A stretch of 45,110 nt of DNA from CAWELS01 sp964468205. GTDB taxonomy: Bacteria > Acidobacteriota > Terriglobia > Bryobacterales > Bryobacteraceae. The notes below the pieces were generated by a model that saw nothing but the letters and a program-made list of their open reading frames with translations, was not told where the DNA came from and made no database searches. Of the stretch, positions 15,599 through 24,112 are shown piece by piece (within the stretch, counting starts at the first letter, position 1; every line of letters begins with the position of its first letter). The DNA is taken from NCBI GenBank assembly GCA_964468205.1, contig CAYXVG010000054.1, forward strand, positions 1-45,110. The letters run 5' to 3'. Both the position numbers and the translations under genes were made by a program.

Positions 15599-18238
15599 TC
15601 ATAGCTCCCGCACGACGCGAAAACCGGTGTAGTCCGGGGCGCCGGTTGACGCGCCTTTCGCATCGGCCGGGCAGTCAGCGCTGCCGCCGAGGACCTTCCC
15701 TTCCCCGTTTTCGGCAATTACCCACTCCGCGACATTGCCGTCGAGATCGTAGATCGGGTCATCGCCCGTGCCGGGCGCGCTGCCGGCAGGTTTGAGCAGG
15801 GCGCCGGGGCCGAGTGTGCTCACCTGCGGAGCGAGCTTCGCGGCGTCGTCGGGGTTCACGGTGTAGCCGGCCCAGGCGTCGAGAGTGTTCTGCTTCGAGG
15901 AGTCTTCCAGCAGCTTGCCGAACTCCTTTTCGGTGGGTAGGCGGAACGACTCGCCGGTTCGCCGGGAAAGCCATTCGCAATAGGCCTTGGCGTCATCGAA
16001 AGAGATGTTGTTGGCCGGGTAACGATCCGTTCCGGCCGGGTAGGAGTAGGAATCCCGGAAGGCGGCGAACTGGGCGCGGGTGACTTCGAAGCGGCCGACG
16101 GCGATATCGCCCTGTTCCACTGTGTCCGGCGTTTCGCCGGCGGAGTTCAGCCTGAGGGCGGCGTCGAGCGGAGAACCCGGCTTCAGCGCCTTGTTATCCT
16201 CGACCGCGGTCTCGAAGAGATGCTTGTCGAACCAGGCCAGCTCCTCGGTGATCTTCCGGCGCTGGTGGCCGTATTTCCGCGGACCATGCGCCTCGCCCGG
16301 GAAGAGGATGAACTTCGTATCGGTCTTGCCGATGTGCTGCAGGGCGCGATAGTGCTGCCAGCCCTGCTCGGTGGGCACCTGGCGGTCAATCGTGCCGAAG
16401 AAGATGATGGTGGGCGTCTCCACTTTGTCCATGCGGAAGAGCGGCGATTTCTTGATGTAGAACCGCGGGTCGGCCAGGGGCGTCGTGCCCAGGTAGAGGT
16501 CGTCGAAAGAATGGCCGAACTGGCAGTTACCCCAGTCGCTGATCCAGTTCACATCGCCGGCGCCGGCGGAGGCGGCCTTGTAGCGGGTGGTGCGGGTGGT
16601 GATCTCGATGGTGATGATGGAGCCGTTCGACCAGCCCATGACGCCGAGTTTCTCCGGGTCCACCAAGCCCTTCGCAATGAGGGAATCGACGCCGCGTTCG
16701 CAATCGATCCACTCCAGATCGTTGTAGTTTCCGCCGGTGATCGACTCGCCCCATTCGAGGCCGTAGTTGCCGCTGCCGTGGTAGTTCGGCTTGAGAACGA
16801 AGGCGCCGCGCTGGGCGAACAACTGGTGCGGGTAGGCCCAGCGCTCGGACCATTGATCGAAGTCCGTGCCATGCGGGCCGCCGTGGATCATGAGGACGAG
16901 CGGGTATTTCTTCCCTTCCTCGTAGTTGTGGGGGAAGTAGAGGACACCCTCGACCTCTTCGTCCTTCGCGCCAGTCCAGGTGACGATCTCGGTTCTCGCC
17001 TTGGGCTTGTTCTTGAGGTCCTTGTTGATATCGGTGATGGGTTTGATATCCGTTATCGCTCCGTTGACGAGCTTCGCGGCGTAGGCCTGGCCGGGATCGC
17101 TGGCGCTCGAGTAATTGTAGACGAGCGTGTTGCCGTCGCGGCTCCACTGGCCGCCGAAGATGTTGGCGGCGTGCTCGCCGGACACCCATGTGCGGCTCCA
17201 GGTGTCGCCGTTCTTCCGGTAGAGAGCGGGCTTGTAGCGGACGCCGTCAGCCAGCAGGGCGAAGACGCCCTGCGCGGAAACGGCGTAGCCGCCGCCCAGG
17301 TCGCGGTCCCAATCGAGGTTCACCCGGATCGCCTTCTCCGCGGCGATGTCGTAGAAGTACAGGTGCGTGGTAGCCGCCATAAGGTAGAGCGGATGGTTCG
17401 CGAAAGGGGTGGTGAAGTAGAAGCCCTTGCTGTCCGGAGTGAAGCCGATCTGCCGGGGAAGAATCTTGCCATCCGGGAAGAGCTGCCTGGCGGAACCGTC
17501 CTTGAGGTTGCGCAGATAGGTCGCCGGGCGGATCTTATTGTCCCACTCGAAGGAGAGGCTGCGCTCGTGGGTGGTGACAGCCCAGACGCCATCGCCGGAA
17601 ACGGTGCTGGAGGCGATCCAGTCGTTGTTGGTGGTGAGGCGGGCGGCCTTCTTGTCCTTCAAGTTGAATTGGAAGAGGCGGACAGGCGGTTCCGTCTCTT
17701 CGTCCTCGACGATGTCCGAGGTGTCCTTGCGTTCCTTGGCCTGTTGCTCGAGAAGGCTGGGATCTTCGGCGGCGGTGAGGAGGAGGTTGCCGTCGTCAAT
17801 CCAGTCGACGTCCTTGACGCCCTTCTTGAGGCTGGTCACCTTGTAGGGCTCGCCGCCGCGGGTGTCGATGATCCAGACCTGCCTTGCCTCGCTATCGGCG
17901 CTCTCTTTCTCGTCGTCGTCTTCGCCGTTCTTCCGCGCGCTGAGGAAGGCGATCTTCGTGCCGTCCGGCGAAAACGTGGGAGCGCTGACGCTCTCCTTGC
18001 CGCGGGTGAGCTGGATCTCGAAATCCTCGGCCAGGTTCCGCAGGTAGAGGTGGGAGACCGAAGTCCCCTTCTTCTTGTCCATCTTGGACTTCACCCAAAC
18101 GACGAGGTTGCCGTCGCGGGAGATCTCGAACGAGCCGGCCTGCTCGGCGAGCAGAATATCATCGACCGTCCAGTCTTCGGCGGCGGTAAGCGGGACAGCG
18201 GAAAGAGTCAGAATGAGGGCTACGAAGATCGAACGCAT
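15599..18238 (-). CDS. S9 prolyl-oligopeptidase-family peptidase fused to a C-terminal FGE/sulfatase-modifying-like domain
   Basis: Secreted serine peptidase of 879 residues. The signal peptide MRSIFVALILTLSAVPLTAA supports ATG 18238 over an in-frame TTG at 18265. A beta-propeller (about 30-390, with WD40-like SPDGTKIAFLSA blades) is followed by an alpha/beta hydrolase: oxyanion HGGPHG, nucleophile Ser in GVMGWSNGSI (about 537), Asp in FGTIDRQVP (about 617), His in PGEAHGPRKYGH (about 651). From about 701 to the end is an FGE-type domain: VGRFEVTRAQFAAF, AYCEWLSRRTGESFRLPTE, IYDLDGNVAEW, GFRVVREL. The FGE fold usually stands alone; as a tail on an S9 peptidase it more likely serves binding than formylglycine formation. 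Lysine/glutamate-rich loops in the propeller are notable. Confidence 0.88.
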   Translation of the reverse strand: MRSIFVALILTLSAVPLTAAEDWTVDDILLAEQAGSFEISRDGNLVVWVKSKMDKKKGTSVSHLYLRNLAEDFEIQLTRGKESVSAPTFSPDGTKIAFLSARKNGEDDDEKESADSEARQVWIIDTRGGEPYKVTSLKKGVKDVDWIDDGNLLLTAAEDPSLLEQQAKERKDTSDIVEDEETEPPVRLFQFNLKDKKAARLTTNNDWIASSTVSGDGVWAVTTHERSLSFEWDNKIRPATYLRNLKDGSARQLFPDGKILPRQIGFTPDSKGFYFTTPFANHPLYLMAATTHLYFYDIAAEKAIRVNLDWDRDLGGGYAVSAQGVFALLADGVRYKPALYRKNGDTWSRTWVSGEHAANIFGGQWSRDGNTLVYNYSSASDPGQAYAAKLVNGAITDIKPITDINKDLKNKPKARTEIVTWTGAKDEEVEGVLYFPHNYEEGKKYPLVLMIHGGPHGTDFDQWSERWAYPHQLFAQRGAFVLKPNYHGSGNYGLEWGESITGGNYNDLEWIDCERGVDSLIAKGLVDPEKLGVMGWSNGSIITIEITTRTTRYKAASAGAGDVNWISDWGNCQFGHSFDDLYLGTTPLADPRFYIKKSPLFRMDKVETPTIIFFGTIDRQVPTEQGWQHYRALQHIGKTDTKFILFPGEAHGPRKYGHQRRKITEELAWFDKHLFETAVEDNKALKPGSPLDAALRLNSAGETPDTVEQGDIAVGRFEVTRAQFAAFRDSYSYPAGTDRYPANNISFDDAKAYCEWLSRRTGESFRLPTEKEFGKLLEDSSKQNTLDAWAGYTVNPDDAAKLAPQVSTLGPGALLKPAGSAPGTGDDPIYDLDGNVAEWVIAENGEGKVLGGSADCPADAKGASTGAPDYTGFRVVREL

Positions 18239-18342
18239 GGAGTGTCTCACGAAATCGGAGTTCAAGTTCTTATTCTAGTTCTATTGCAGGCGGGCGGGGC
18301 TGCGAGGGTTAGCAGGCATGGCGCTGGCCGCGCCGTTGCGTC

Positions 18343-18706
18343 TTGAGTCTGCCGGACTATAAGCCGGTTTCTGTACTCGCCCGAAGACGAGCGGCAACCA
18401 TTCATCTGGACCGCCCATTGCTGAACGGTTCTAGCGACCTACCCGAGAATCGTAACGGAGCGGGCCACTCCTCTTCTCCTATTTGGTCTTGCTCCACGTG
18501 GGGTTTACCCTGCCAGCCCCATTACTGGAGCCGCGGTGCGCTCTTACCGCACCTTTTCACCCTTACCCGAAGGCGGTATATTTTCTGTGGCACTTTCCGT
18601 AGAACGCCCGTTCCCAGGCGTCCCCCCGGCCGTTAACCGGCACGCTGCCCTGCGGAGACCGGACTTTCCTCCCTGTTACAGGCGGTTGCCCGTCCGGCAG
18701 GCTCAC
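18343..18706 (-). ncRNA. rnpB: RNase P RNA, bacterial class A
   Basis: Catalytic RNA of the tRNA 5'-processing enzyme. Read on the minus strand: P1 forms between GAGCCTGCCGGAC at the 5' end (from 18704) and GTCCGGCAGACTC at the 3' end (18357-18345). The universal GAGGAAAGTCCGG (P4 5' strand) follows, then GGGTGAAAAGGTGCGGTAAG with AGCGCACCG, a P15/L15-like region GGGTAGGTCGCT, and the conserved 3' block ACAGAAACCGGCTTATAG. Length of about 360 nt is normal. The RNA occupies most of the 600-bp space between the S9 peptidase and the next plus-strand gene. Confidence 0.95.
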
Positions 18707-18710
18707 TTTC

Positions 18711-18716
18711 ATTATC
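18711..18716 (-). promoter_or_regulatory. Candidate -10 box (GATAAT) of rnpB
   Basis: GATAAT read on the minus strand ends 6 nt before G18704, the first base of helix P1, exactly where transcription should begin. No good -35 hexamer is visible. Confidence 0.5.
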
Positions 18717-18792
18717 GCGTATCGTGAGTGTGGGAACGTATGGAATGTGGGCGGAGACCCATCGCCCTTCGTGCCGGGCGCACGGGATCGGA

Positions 18793-18798
18793 TAGAAT
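18793..18798 (+). promoter_or_regulatory. Candidate -10 box (TAGAAT)
   Basis: TAGAAT about 60 nt upstream of the ATG at 18857 would give a leader of roughly 52 nt carrying the GGGAGG Shine-Dalgarno. No convincing -35 box is seen. Confidence 0.4.
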
Positions 18799-18856
18799 AC
18801 GGAGCGCCTTGCCCGAGCAGGCGCGGGGTTGCCGGGCGCATTTCGGGAGGTCAGAC

Positions 18857-20971
18857 ATGGACATGACTCGCAGGGAATTCGAGGCCTTGGCGCTGAGCGC
18901 CGCGGTAACGCAGAATGCGGGCGGGCAGGAGCCCTGGCACCAGCGGCTGCGGCGGGTGGGGCAGGTGAACTTCAACGCCCGCGATCCGCAGGAGCTGGAC
19001 GTGGAGCTGTGGGCGGACTACTGGGCGTCGGCGAAAGTGGACGCGGTGCTGGTGAACGTGACCGGGATGATCGCCTTCTACCCGACCGAAGTTCCGTTCC
19101 ACCGGCGCAGCCCGTACCTGGGAGACCGGGACTTCTTCGGAGACTGCTGCGCGGCCGCAGAGAGGCGAGGGCTGCGGGTGATCGGGCGCATGAGTCCGGA
19201 TCTCCAGTGGGACGACGCAATGGAGGCGCATCCCGAGTGGTTCCGCCGGGACCGCGAAGGCAATCCCGAACGCGCCTTCAGCGGGGCCAAGGGGCTACAT
19301 CACACCTGCATGTTCTCGCCGTATTACACGGTGCAAGTGCCGGCGATCATGCGGGAGATCAACGAGCGGTATCCGATCGACGGGATCTTCACCAACGGCT
19401 GGCCGCCGTTCAGCATGCCGGTCTGCTATTGCCAGAGCTGCAGCGGGCTGCCCGAGCGTGGGACGCTCGCCTGGCACGACCGGTGCATGGACCGCGTGAT
19501 TGAGCTGTGGCGGCTGTTTCAGAAGATTGCTCAGGAGAAGAGCCCGGAGAACGTCTACTTCGGGAACCTCGGCGGCAGCATCCGCGCGGGCGTGAATCTG
19601 AAGCGACTGGGTGAGGTGGCGTGGTGGTTCAATGCCGACAACCAGGGCCGCACGGGCGCCTCGCCGGCGTGGGTTTGCGCGCAGCAGGGACGGGTGGCGT
19701 GGTCCGCCATGAAGGGGAAGACAATCACGAACGTCACCGGCGCCTGGGCGACGGGCCGGCCGCTGTGGCGCAATGCGGCCAAGTCGCGCGCGGAGGCGGA
19801 CCTGTGGATGGCGCAGACGGTGGCCAGCGGAATGGTGGTCTGGTACCACTGGCTCGGCGCGCAGACCGGCATGGGCGAGGATCGCCGGTGGATGGAGGGA
19901 GGGCGCGATTTCCTGAACTGGCACGCCCGCCACGAGGAACACTTCGTAAACCGGAAGCCCATCGCGAACCTCGGAGTCGTCCTGCCGCAACGGACCCACA
20001 CCTTCTATAAGCCGCGGGCAGGCGGGAGCGTGACGGATCATCTCGACGGCATCTACTATGCATTGATCGAGAACCGCTTCCTGTTCGACTTCGTGCATGA
20101 AGACGACCTGGCGGCGGAGCGGCTGAAGAAGTACGACGCCCTGATACTGCCGAACGCCGCGCTCCTGAGCGACGCGCAGTGCCGGCAGTTGCAGGCGTAT
20201 GCGGGCGCGGGCGGCTCGCTGCTGGCCACGTTCGAAAGCGGCCTCTACGACGAAGCGGGCCATCCGCGCGGCGATTTCGGGCTGGCGGAGTTGTTCGGAA
20301 TAAACAAGGCCGGGGAGTACAAGGCGTCGCGCGGGTTCGAGAACTCCTACTATGCCCGGATCGAGCGCCGGCATCCGATTCTCGACGGGTTCCGCGACAC
20401 AAACTGGCTGCCGGGCGCCGAGCAGCGCATCCCCGTGCGCGCTGCCGGAGAAAGCGTGCTCACGGTGGTGCCGCCCTATCCCGCCTATCCGACGGAGGTC
20501 CTCTATTCGGACACGCCGCGGACCAGCGAGCCGGCAGTGGTGCTGCGTGAGCGGGGGAACAGCCGCCTGGTGTACTTCCCCGGAGATGTCGACCGCTCAT
20601 TCTGGCTCTCCGGCAACCCGGATATTGGGCGTCTGCTGGCGAATTCGGTACGCTGGCTGCTGCGGGGCAAGCAGCCGGCCGCGGTTAGCGGCGAGGGCTT
20701 GGTGGAGCTATTCGCCTGGGAGACCGGACCCGGACTGGCGCTGCACATCCTCAACTACAACAACCCGAACTTCCACCGCGGCTACATCCGCAAACACTAC
20801 GCGATCGGCCCGCTCGCGGTCAGGATGAACGTGCCGGAAGACCGCGGCGTGGATGGAGTGGAGTTGTTGCGCGGCGAACGCGGAGTGCCGTTCGAGCGCG
20901 CCGGAAATGCTATTACGTTCACCGTGGACCGGGTGGATGACTACGAGGTGGCGGCAGTGCGGCTGGATTGA
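18857..20971 (+). CDS. Tat-exported glycoside-hydrolase-like protein with beta-galactosidase trimerisation-type domain
   Basis: A 704-residue exported protein, probably acting on a glycoside outside the cytoplasm. The N-terminal MDMTRREFEALALSAAV is twin-arginine-like. Residues about 30-370 form a TIM-barrel-like hydrolase domain (KVDAVLVNVTGMIAFYPTEV, RVIGRMSPDLQWDDA, YPIDGIFTNGWPPF, VCYCQSCSGLP) like the hypothetical GHL6/alpha-amylase-like group. About 395-600 is a GATase-like trimerisation domain (KYDALILPNAALLSDAQCR, YAGAGGSLLATFESG). A small C-terminal sandwich follows. ATG 18857 is chosen because GGGAGG is 6 nt upstream; the frame opens 43 codons earlier. It converges with the DUF1080 gene (12-nt gap). 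Catalytic acids cannot be assigned with certainty. Confidence 0.78.
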   Translation: MDMTRREFEALALSAAVTQNAGGQEPWHQRLRRVGQVNFNARDPQELDVELWADYWASAKVDAVLVNVTGMIAFYPTEVPFHRRSPYLGDRDFFGDCCAAAERRGLRVIGRMSPDLQWDDAMEAHPEWFRRDREGNPERAFSGAKGLHHTCMFSPYYTVQVPAIMREINERYPIDGIFTNGWPPFSMPVCYCQSCSGLPERGTLAWHDRCMDRVIELWRLFQKIAQEKSPENVYFGNLGGSIRAGVNLKRLGEVAWWFNADNQGRTGASPAWVCAQQGRVAWSAMKGKTITNVTGAWATGRPLWRNAAKSRAEADLWMAQTVASGMVVWYHWLGAQTGMGEDRRWMEGGRDFLNWHARHEEHFVNRKPIANLGVVLPQRTHTFYKPRAGGSVTDHLDGIYYALIENRFLFDFVHEDDLAAERLKKYDALILPNAALLSDAQCRQLQAYAGAGGSLLATFESGLYDEAGHPRGDFGLAELFGINKAGEYKASRGFENSYYARIERRHPILDGFRDTNWLPGAEQRIPVRAAGESVLTVVPPYPAYPTEVLYSDTPRTSEPAVVLRERGNSRLVYFPGDVDRSFWLSGNPDIGRLLANSVRWLLRGKQPAAVSGEGLVELFAWETGPGLALHILNYNNPNFHRGYIRKHYAIGPLAVRMNVPEDRGVDGVELLRGERGVPFERAGNAITFTVDRVDDYEVAAVRLD

Positions 20972-20983
20972 GCCGGCGGCGCT

Positions 20984-21607
20984 TCATTCCGAAAGCACGT
21001 TGATCCGGATGTTCTTGAAGCGCACTTCGATGGGATGCTTGGCGCTGTGGACTTGCAGGGCGATGAATCCCGTTTGTTCGATGGCCGGGTCCTCTTCGAC
21101 GTAGTCCACTGTGCGGACGCCGTCCACCTCGAGCTGAATGCGGTTGCCGCGCGCGGTGATCGTGTAATCGTGCCAGGCGGTCAGGTCGAGCTTGGAACGC
21201 CACGCTTCCGGGGCTTCGGCGAGGATCTTCCGGCGGCGGGATTCGTCGTAGAGGCTGCCCCAGTAGACGAAACCTTGCGGACTCGCTCCGGCGTCAGCCT
21301 GGTAACCGGAGACCTCGTGGCTGTCCGGCACCGGCTTGCTGCGGAATTGGACGCCGCTGTTGCCCTTCCCGTCGATCACTCTCATGCTGAGCTTGAGGAT
21401 GAAGTCGGAGTAGTTCTTCTTGGTGCGCAGGAACTCGTTGTAGGTGAGCCCCGGCGTCTTGCCGATGAGCGTTCCGTTTTCGACAGACCAGACGCTCCGG
21501 GTATCGATGTCCCAACCCTCCAGGTTCGTCCCATTGAAGAGCGGGACGAAGCCATCCTGGGCGCTGAGCAAGGTCGCCAGAAACAAGGAACAGAGGATCA
21601 AACGCAC
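20984..21607 (-). CDS. Secreted DUF1080 protein (3-keto-disaccharide hydrolase domain)
   Basis: A 207-residue concanavalin-like sandwich of the DUF1080 family. Signs: FVPLFNGTNLEGWDI at the mature N-terminus, WSVENGTLIGKTPG, FILKLSMRVIDGKGNSGVQF, HEVSGYQADAG, WHDYTITARGNRIQLEVDG and QTGFIALQVHSAKHPIEVRF with KNIRI. Family members act on 3-keto-glycosides or bind sugars; the substrate is unknown. GTG at 21607 is preferred because GGGAGG lies 7 nt upstream and it opens directly into a signal peptide (RLILCSLFLATLLSAQ). An upstream in-frame ATG (21622) overlaps the Shine-Dalgarno. A second DUF1080 gene lies 90 nt upstream on the same strand. Confidence 0.87.
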   Translation of the reverse strand: MRLILCSLFLATLLSAQDGFVPLFNGTNLEGWDIDTRSVWSVENGTLIGKTPGLTYNEFLRTKKNYSDFILKLSMRVIDGKGNSGVQFRSKPVPDSHEVSGYQADAGASPQGFVYWGSLYDESRRRKILAEAPEAWRSKLDLTAWHDYTITARGNRIQLEVDGVRTVDYVEEDPAIEQTGFIALQVHSAKHPIEVRFKNIRINVLSE

Positions 21608-21697
21608 TGTAGTACCTCCCATACAGGCCGCTCGAGGCACGGGCTGGTGAAGCCGCCGGCCTCACCAGCATGGATACCACAACCGGCCGCGGCCGGC

Positions 21698-22543
21698 CTA
21701 GTCCAGTTCGCGGAGCCAGATGTTGCGGTACCGGACGGGCTGGCGGTGCTCCTGAAGCATGAGCGGACCTTCCGGCGGGTGCGGCGGGTAGGCGATCTCC
21801 TGCCGGCCCCGGCGAACCTGGCCAAGATAGGCCCGGTTGTGGTGGACCAGAACGCCGTTGTGGAAGACGGTGACGTGCGCGGGCCGGACAAGCTTCTCCC
21901 CGTTGAACTCCGGCTTGAGGAATACGATGTCGTAGGTCTGCCATTCACCGGGCTTGCGGGAAGCGTTCACCAGCGGCGGGTACTGGGCGTAGAGGGACGC
22001 TGCCTGGCCATCGGCGTAGGTTCGGTTGCCATGGGAGTCAAGCACCTGGATTTCGTACATACCGACGCCCATGGGAGTGATGCCGGAATTGCCCCGGCCC
22101 TGCCCGCCGGCCTGAATTTCCACCGGGGTGGCCCATTCGACGTGAAGCTGGACGCTGCCAAACTTCTCGTGGGTTACGAGGTCGCCGGAGAGCGGCGCCA
22201 CCTCCATGTATCCGTCTTCGAGCTTCCACCGGAAGGGGAATGTTTGGCCGCTCTCTTTCCGCTTGCCGCGGGTGAACCACTTCGACGTGTCCCGGCCATC
22301 GAACAGCACGATCGCGTCGGATGGGGGCTCCCTGTCGAAGCCGCCGGGGCTGACGACCGGAGGCAACGGCCGGTCAGGAGACTTGGCCCGCACGCCGTCG
22401 GGAAGCACCGGCCAGGATTCGTACCAGCTTTGCGGACGGGGCGGGTCGGTATCCGGCGGGTCCTGCTGGGCGGCGAGCGGAATGATGGGGGCGAGCAACC
22501 CCAGCCCGATAATCAGTAGGCTCGCGCGGCGCAGATGGCACAT
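21698..22543 (-). CDS. Secreted DUF1080 protein, second copy
   Basis: A 281-residue DUF1080 protein with a signal peptide (LLIIGLGLLAPIIPLAAQ), a proline-rich linker (about 28-70) and the family core: AIVLFDGRDTSKWFTRG, WKLEDGYMEVAPLSGDLVT, FGSVQLHVEWATP, GRGNSGITPMGVGMYEIQVL, WQTYDIVFLKPEF and PLMLQEHRQPVRYRNIWLREL. Closest in type to the family members annotated as putative glycosyl hydrolases. It is divergent from the ceramidase-like gene. TAAAAT lies exactly 6 nt before the ATG with no Shine-Dalgarno, so the mRNA may begin at the start codon. The two DUF1080 proteins are clearly diverged paralogues, not a recent duplication. Confidence 0.87.
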   Translation of the reverse strand: MCHLRRASLLIIGLGLLAPIIPLAAQQDPPDTDPPRPQSWYESWPVLPDGVRAKSPDRPLPPVVSPGGFDREPPSDAIVLFDGRDTSKWFTRGKRKESGQTFPFRWKLEDGYMEVAPLSGDLVTHEKFGSVQLHVEWATPVEIQAGGQGRGNSGITPMGVGMYEIQVLDSHGNRTYADGQAASLYAQYPPLVNASRKPGEWQTYDIVFLKPEFNGEKLVRPAHVTVFHNGVLVHHNRAYLGQVRRGRQEIAYPPHPPEGPLMLQEHRQPVRYRNIWLRELD

Positions 22544-22549
22544 GACCGT

Positions 22550-22555
22550 ATTTTA
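22550..22555 (-). promoter_or_regulatory. Candidate -10 box (TAAAAT) 6 nt from a start codon
   Basis: The spacing puts the predicted +1 on the A of the ATG at 22543. No Shine-Dalgarno lies between. No -35 hexamer is apparent. Confidence 0.5.
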
Positions 22556-22668
22556 CTTGGGACGCGGCGAGCCGAGGAGAGCGGGGCGGTCCGCTGTTGA
22601 ACCTTCGCCGCCGCCCATGTACTGTGGAGGACGGGCGCGCAAGGATCGCGGGCCGAAGGAGCAAGCCG

Positions 22669-24084
22669 ATGATAATCACGAGGGCCGGTTTCGTGACGCT
22701 GCTGTTCGCTGCCGCGGCGTGGGTGCTGACGCCGGCGGCTGAAGCGGGGGAACTACGGGCCGGGCGGGCGGCGGTCAAGATCACGCCGCCGGCCGGGATG
22801 CCGATGGCGGGCTACTACAACGTCCGGCTGAGCGAGGGGGTGCATGACGATTTGTTCGCCAAGGCGATCGTGCTGGACGATGGCTCCGCGCGGGTGGCTC
22901 TGGTGGCCTGCGACCTGATCGCCACGCCGTGGCCGCTGGTGGAGAAGGTCCGGCGCGGCGTCGAGGAGGCGACCGGTATTCCCGGCGGCAATGTCATGGT
23001 GAGCGCCACGCACGCGCACACGGGGCCGGTGATGACGCCGGCGCCGCGCGGAGCTGACGCCACGGCGAGGCAAGTCGCGGCAGACTACCACGAAGGGCTG
23101 CCGGCCCGGATTGTGGAGAGCGTGAAGCTCGCCGCCGGTTCGCTGGAGCCGGCCGTGGCGTCCGCCGCCACCGGTCACGAGGACTCCGTCAGCTTCGTGC
23201 GGCGCTTCCTCATGAAGGACGGCTCCATCGGCTGGAACCCGGGCAAACTGAATCCGAACATCGTGCGGCCGGTGAGCACCATCGACCCGGACGTGCCGGT
23301 CGTCTACTTCGAGACGCCGGCGGGCGGCCCGCTGGCTCTGTACGTCAACTTCGCGAACCACCTGGACACGGTAGGCGGACTCGACTTTTCCGCGGACTAC
23401 CCGTACACCCTCGCACGGCTGCTCGGGGCGGCGAAGGGAAACGAGTTGATGACCATGTTCACCCTGGGCACGTGCGGCAACATTAACCACATCGACGTCA
23501 AGCACGGCGGGCGCCAGAAGGGTCACGGCGAGGCGGCGCGGATCGGCTCCGTGCTGGCGACGGCAGTGCTGGAGACATTTCCGCGCCTGGAGCGGGTTTC
23601 CTCGAATGAACTCAAAGTACGAAGCGAACGGGTGGAGTTGCCGGTGGTGAAGGTAACGCCGTCCGAAATCGAGGCGGCAGAGGACGTGATGCGTGACTAC
23701 GGAACGCCCCGCGCGCGCCCGTTCTACGAACAGGTGCAGGCCGCGAAGGTGCTGGCAGCGGCGGAGTTGGACGGCAAGCCGATTCAGGCGGAGGTGCAGG
23801 TAATCACGCTCGGCGACGAGGTCGCCTGGGTGGCGCTACCGGGAGAAGTGTTCGTCGAATTGGGCAAGGCCATCAAGCTCGCGTCTCCGTTTCGGACGAC
23901 GATTGTGCTCGAGCTGGCGAACGACGCCGTGGACGATTATGTCCCGGATCTGAAGGCCTATTCCGAGGGGGCCTACGAGGTGATCAGCACGCCGCTGGCC
24001 CCGGGCGGCGGAGAGCGTCTCGTGGAGGCGGCGGTGCGACTGCTCTTGGAGGCAAAGGGCGCCTATCCGGTGGCGAAGCGATAA
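22669..24084 (+). CDS. Neutral/alkaline non-lysosomal ceramidase N-terminal-like hydrolase, secreted
   Basis: A 471-residue exported protein with signal peptide ITRAGFVTLLFAAAAWVLTP. The fold is that of the neutral ceramidase N-terminal domain: ELRAGRAAVKITPPAGMPMAGY, ALVACDLIATPWPL, VMVSATHAHTGPVM (His motif for zinc), LYVNFANHLDT, and TMFTLGTCGNINHIDV. In soil bacteria such genes usually lie in carbohydrate clusters and their substrate is unknown, so ceramide hydrolysis should not be assumed. ATG 22669 has AAGGAG upstream; the open frame starts 24 codons earlier without a signal. Same strand as the Gfo/Idh gene after 28 nt, probably an operon. Confidence 0.85.
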   Translation: MIITRAGFVTLLFAAAAWVLTPAAEAGELRAGRAAVKITPPAGMPMAGYYNVRLSEGVHDDLFAKAIVLDDGSARVALVACDLIATPWPLVEKVRRGVEEATGIPGGNVMVSATHAHTGPVMTPAPRGADATARQVAADYHEGLPARIVESVKLAAGSLEPAVASAATGHEDSVSFVRRFLMKDGSIGWNPGKLNPNIVRPVSTIDPDVPVVYFETPAGGPLALYVNFANHLDTVGGLDFSADYPYTLARLLGAAKGNELMTMFTLGTCGNINHIDVKHGGRQKGHGEAARIGSVLATAVLETFPRLERVSSNELKVRSERVELPVVKVTPSEIEAAEDVMRDYGTPRARPFYEQVQAAKVLAAAELDGKPIQAEVQVITLGDEVAWVALPGEVFVELGKAIKLASPFRTTIVLELANDAVDDYVPDLKAYSEGAYEVISTPLAPGGGERLVEAAVRLLLEAKGAYPVAKR

Positions 24085-24112
24085 CATTCAAGATGCGCAA
24101 AGGAGAAAGATC

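Noticed and set aside
18239..18265. Upstream TTG start for the S9 peptidase, 6 nt after TAGAAT
   Set aside because: The ATG at 18238 opens directly into a proper signal peptide, which the longer form would disturb; a leaderless TTG is unlikely.
16220..18346. 708-codon plus-strand frame opposite the S9 peptidase
   Set aside because: Antisense shadow; the minus-strand frame has the full catalytic triad and signal peptide.
18563..18975. Short minus- and plus-strand frames around rnpB
   Set aside because: They lie in the RNase P RNA or in the leader of the next gene and have no family features.
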